A stretch of 38,715 bases of DNA from Bacillota bacterium (GTDB taxonomy: Bacteria > Sysuimicrobiota > Sysuimicrobiia > Sysuimicrobiales > Segetimicrobiaceae): assembly GCA_021324975.1 (NCBI GenBank), contig JAJPIA010000006.1, forward strand, positions 1-38,715, written 5' to 3'. Below the pieces are notes generated by a model. The model did not search any database. It worked only from the letters and a program-made list of their open reading frames with translations, and was not told where the DNA came from. Shown in pieces: positions 37,805 to 38,715 of the stretch (position 1 is its first letter; each line of letters opens with the position of its first letter). The position numbers and the translations under genes were made by a program.

Positions 37805-38028
37805 CAGATGGACGGCCGCCGAACAGGATGCACAACCTCGACCATCGTCTCGGGCAGGGTCACCCGTATGCAGACGTCGTCGTAGTCGGCTTGCTGAAGG
37901 TGCAGCCACCACTCGGCATCGGGCACGGTGTAGCCGGTGCTGCTGATCCGCTCCATCCAGACGACTTGCCAGCGCGTCGGCTCACGGTCGTACCGGAGCT
38001 TCACGATGTCGCCAGCACGCGGACGCAT
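37804..38028 (-). CDS. Small hypothetical beta-rich protein
   Basis: A 74-aa protein starting MRPRAGDIVKLRYDREPTRW. It alternates strands (WQVVWMERISSTGYTV, DVCIRVTLPETMVEVV), resembling a small SH3-like barrel or KOW-like module, which is inferred by eye. It is preceded closely by the zinc-ribbon gene (2-base gap). Function unknown. Confidence 0.6.
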   Translation of the reverse strand: MRPRAGDIVKLRYDREPTRWQVVWMERISSTGYTVPDAEWWLHLQQADYDDVCIRVTLPETMVEVVHPVRRPSI

Positions 38029-38030
38029 GG

Positions 38031-38237
38031 CTAGAATGCCTCCGCCGTGTCGTCGATCCAATCGAGGTCCGTACAGCCGCACCGCGGGCACCTAGCCACG
38101 GTCGTGCTGACCGGCCCTTGGAAGTCGCAATCGTGGCAATGCGCCTCCTGGCGGACGTGCGCAGGGCCGCGTACGTTCTCGAAGCTGATGAACAGCAAGC
38201 TTTTGGCGAAGTCGAACAGCTCAGTCTCGCGGTCCAT
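38031..38237 (-). CDS. Small zinc-ribbon protein
   Basis: A 68-aa protein with a helical N-terminus (MDRETELFDFAKSLLF), CHDC (about 39-42) and CPRC (about 54-57), followed by CTDLDWIDD. The ATG has a strong AAGGGGGAGAG site. It is the second gene of the leftward early block after the XRE regulator. A nucleic-acid-binding role is likely for the ribbon; the partner is unknown. Confidence 0.68.
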   Translation of the reverse strand: MDRETELFDFAKSLLFISFENVRGPAHVRQEAHCHDCDFQGPVSTTVARCPRCGCTDLDWIDDTAEAF

Positions 38238-38309
38238 GTCTCTCCCCCTTGATGCCGTGCATGCGAACAGATGAGCGAGCGGACTTTGCACCTCTCGTGG
38301 GCGCGCTTA

Positions 38310-38615
38310 TCACCCCTTTCCCGCCGCCACGCGGGCGCGCGCGGTGGGTGACGAGGCAGCACGAGATTGCGCCTCGGCCTCGATCTGCCGGGCGCGCTCA
38401 ACGAGCTCGCGTTCGCCCGCTTCCAGGGCGGCAAGAATTTTGGGGTAGACGACGACGGTGTAGGGATAGGCGCCGCACTCGGAGTCGGCGACGACGGGGC
38501 GGGACAGGCCGGCACGGCGAGCCAGCTGGGTGAGATCCCAGCCGAGCCGCTCTCGGCGACGAGCTAGTTGTTTGGCTTCCTCAAGCGAGATCCGTTGCTG
38601 ACGCGGATACGACAA
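38310..38615 (-). CDS. XRE-family HTH regulator next to att
   Basis: A 101-aa protein with a Cro/CI-type helix-turn-helix: LEEAKQLARRRERLGWDLTQ, LARRAGLSRPVVADSECGAY and a C-terminal helical region (ILAALEAGERELVERARQIE). The start is a TTG (38613-38615) directly after a large hairpin, with AGAGG as ribosome-binding site inside its 3' part. It is the first gene of the leftward early block, 47 bp from the tRNA-Ile att core. It may be the lysogeny repressor or a Cro-like regulator; the DNA target could be the TTGCCA dyad at 30557 or the dyads at 122-149. Confidence 0.7.
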   Translation of the reverse strand: MSYPRQQRISLEEAKQLARRRERLGWDLTQLARRAGLSRPVVADSECGAYPYTVVVYPKILAALEAGERELVERARQIEAEAQSRAASSPTARARVAAGKG

Positions 38616-38655
38616 CGGGCCGGCCTCTTTCCCACTCTGGGAAGAAACCGGCCCG
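38616..38655 (-). promoter_or_regulatory. Long hairpin between att and the XRE gene
   Basis: Outer arms CGGGCCGG (38616-38623) and CCGGCCCG (38648-38655) enclose a second stem TTCCCA/TGGGAA with a 3-base loop. On the minus strand it lies between the tRNA 3' end and the TTG start, and includes the ribosome-binding site. There is no T tract, so control of translation, RNA processing behind the tRNA, or attenuation are options. Confidence 0.55.
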
Positions 38656-38662
38656 CTCTCTT

Positions 38663-38715
38663 ATGGTGGGCCCTCGTGGACTCGAACCACGGACCTCACC
38701 CTTATCAGGGGTGCG
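38663..38715 (-). repeat. Right copy of 53-bp att core, 3' part of tRNA-Ile(GAT)
   Basis: Identical to bases 1-53. On the minus strand it runs from just before the anticodon loop (CTGATAAG) to the encoded CCA. In an integrated prophage this end would join the host 5' half of the tRNA and so rebuild the gene; the phage operon then lies directly downstream on the same strand. Confidence 0.85.

Noticed and set aside
1-38715. CRISPR array, insertion sequence or rRNA
   Set aside because: No regularly spaced repeats, no transposase-like gene and no rRNA-like stretch were seen.

Overview
The window looks like one complete temperate, short-tailed (podovirus-like) phage genome of high G+C content. 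The identical 53 bp at both ends is the 3' part of a tRNA-Ile(GAT) gene (minus strand, CCA included). It is either a circular phage genome opened at attP (unique length 38,662 bp) or a prophage cut out between attL and attR. A tyrosine integrase beside the left copy fits tRNA integration. The host is a G+C-rich bacterium; its phylum cannot be told from this sequence.

Almost everything is read leftward (minus strand) in overlapping units, often with ATGA or GTGA stop/start overlaps. The early block is 38,615 to 31,181: an XRE-type DNA-binding protein next to att, many tiny zinc-ribbon, membrane or acidic proteins, a probable single-strand annealing recombinase, a Gp157-like protein, a winged-helix replication initiator carrying an oriLambda-like origin inside its gene, a DnaB-type helicase, a small zinc-ribbon protein and a PD-(D/E)XK nuclease. 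A short rightward cluster (30,626-31,275) with an MerR/excisionase-like HTH gene starts from a promoter whose -35 lies in a perfect dyad.

The late block runs from 30,482 to 8,484: GH24 lysozyme, DUF5681-type protein (probable small terminase), TerL, portal, scaffold, SU10-like capsid protein, beta-rich virion proteins, an adaptor with an inserted FnIII domain, a tail-collar fibre, a P22 gp10-like nozzle, a GNAT, and four internal/ejection proteins ending in a 1030-aa protein. A second leftward block (7,463 to 1,466) holds beta-rich proteins, a membrane-anchored adhesin-like protein, a PurD-like ATP-grasp enzyme, and a lysis-like cluster (XhlA-like coiled coil, GH25-like hydrolase, holin-like protein, tiny membrane peptides).

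Between the two late blocks, a rightward cassette of three small membrane proteins (7,550-8,542) has its own promoter with a consensus -35 and is visibly more A+T rich: a moron, and the best candidate here for an undescribed accessory function. Other points of interest are the att position, which places the leftward operon behind the host tRNA after integration; the ATP-grasp enzyme with a changed metal-binding motif; the intragenic origin; a 16-bp stop/start element used three times in the packaging region; and two disrupted small genes. Domain names come from reading motifs, not from searches.
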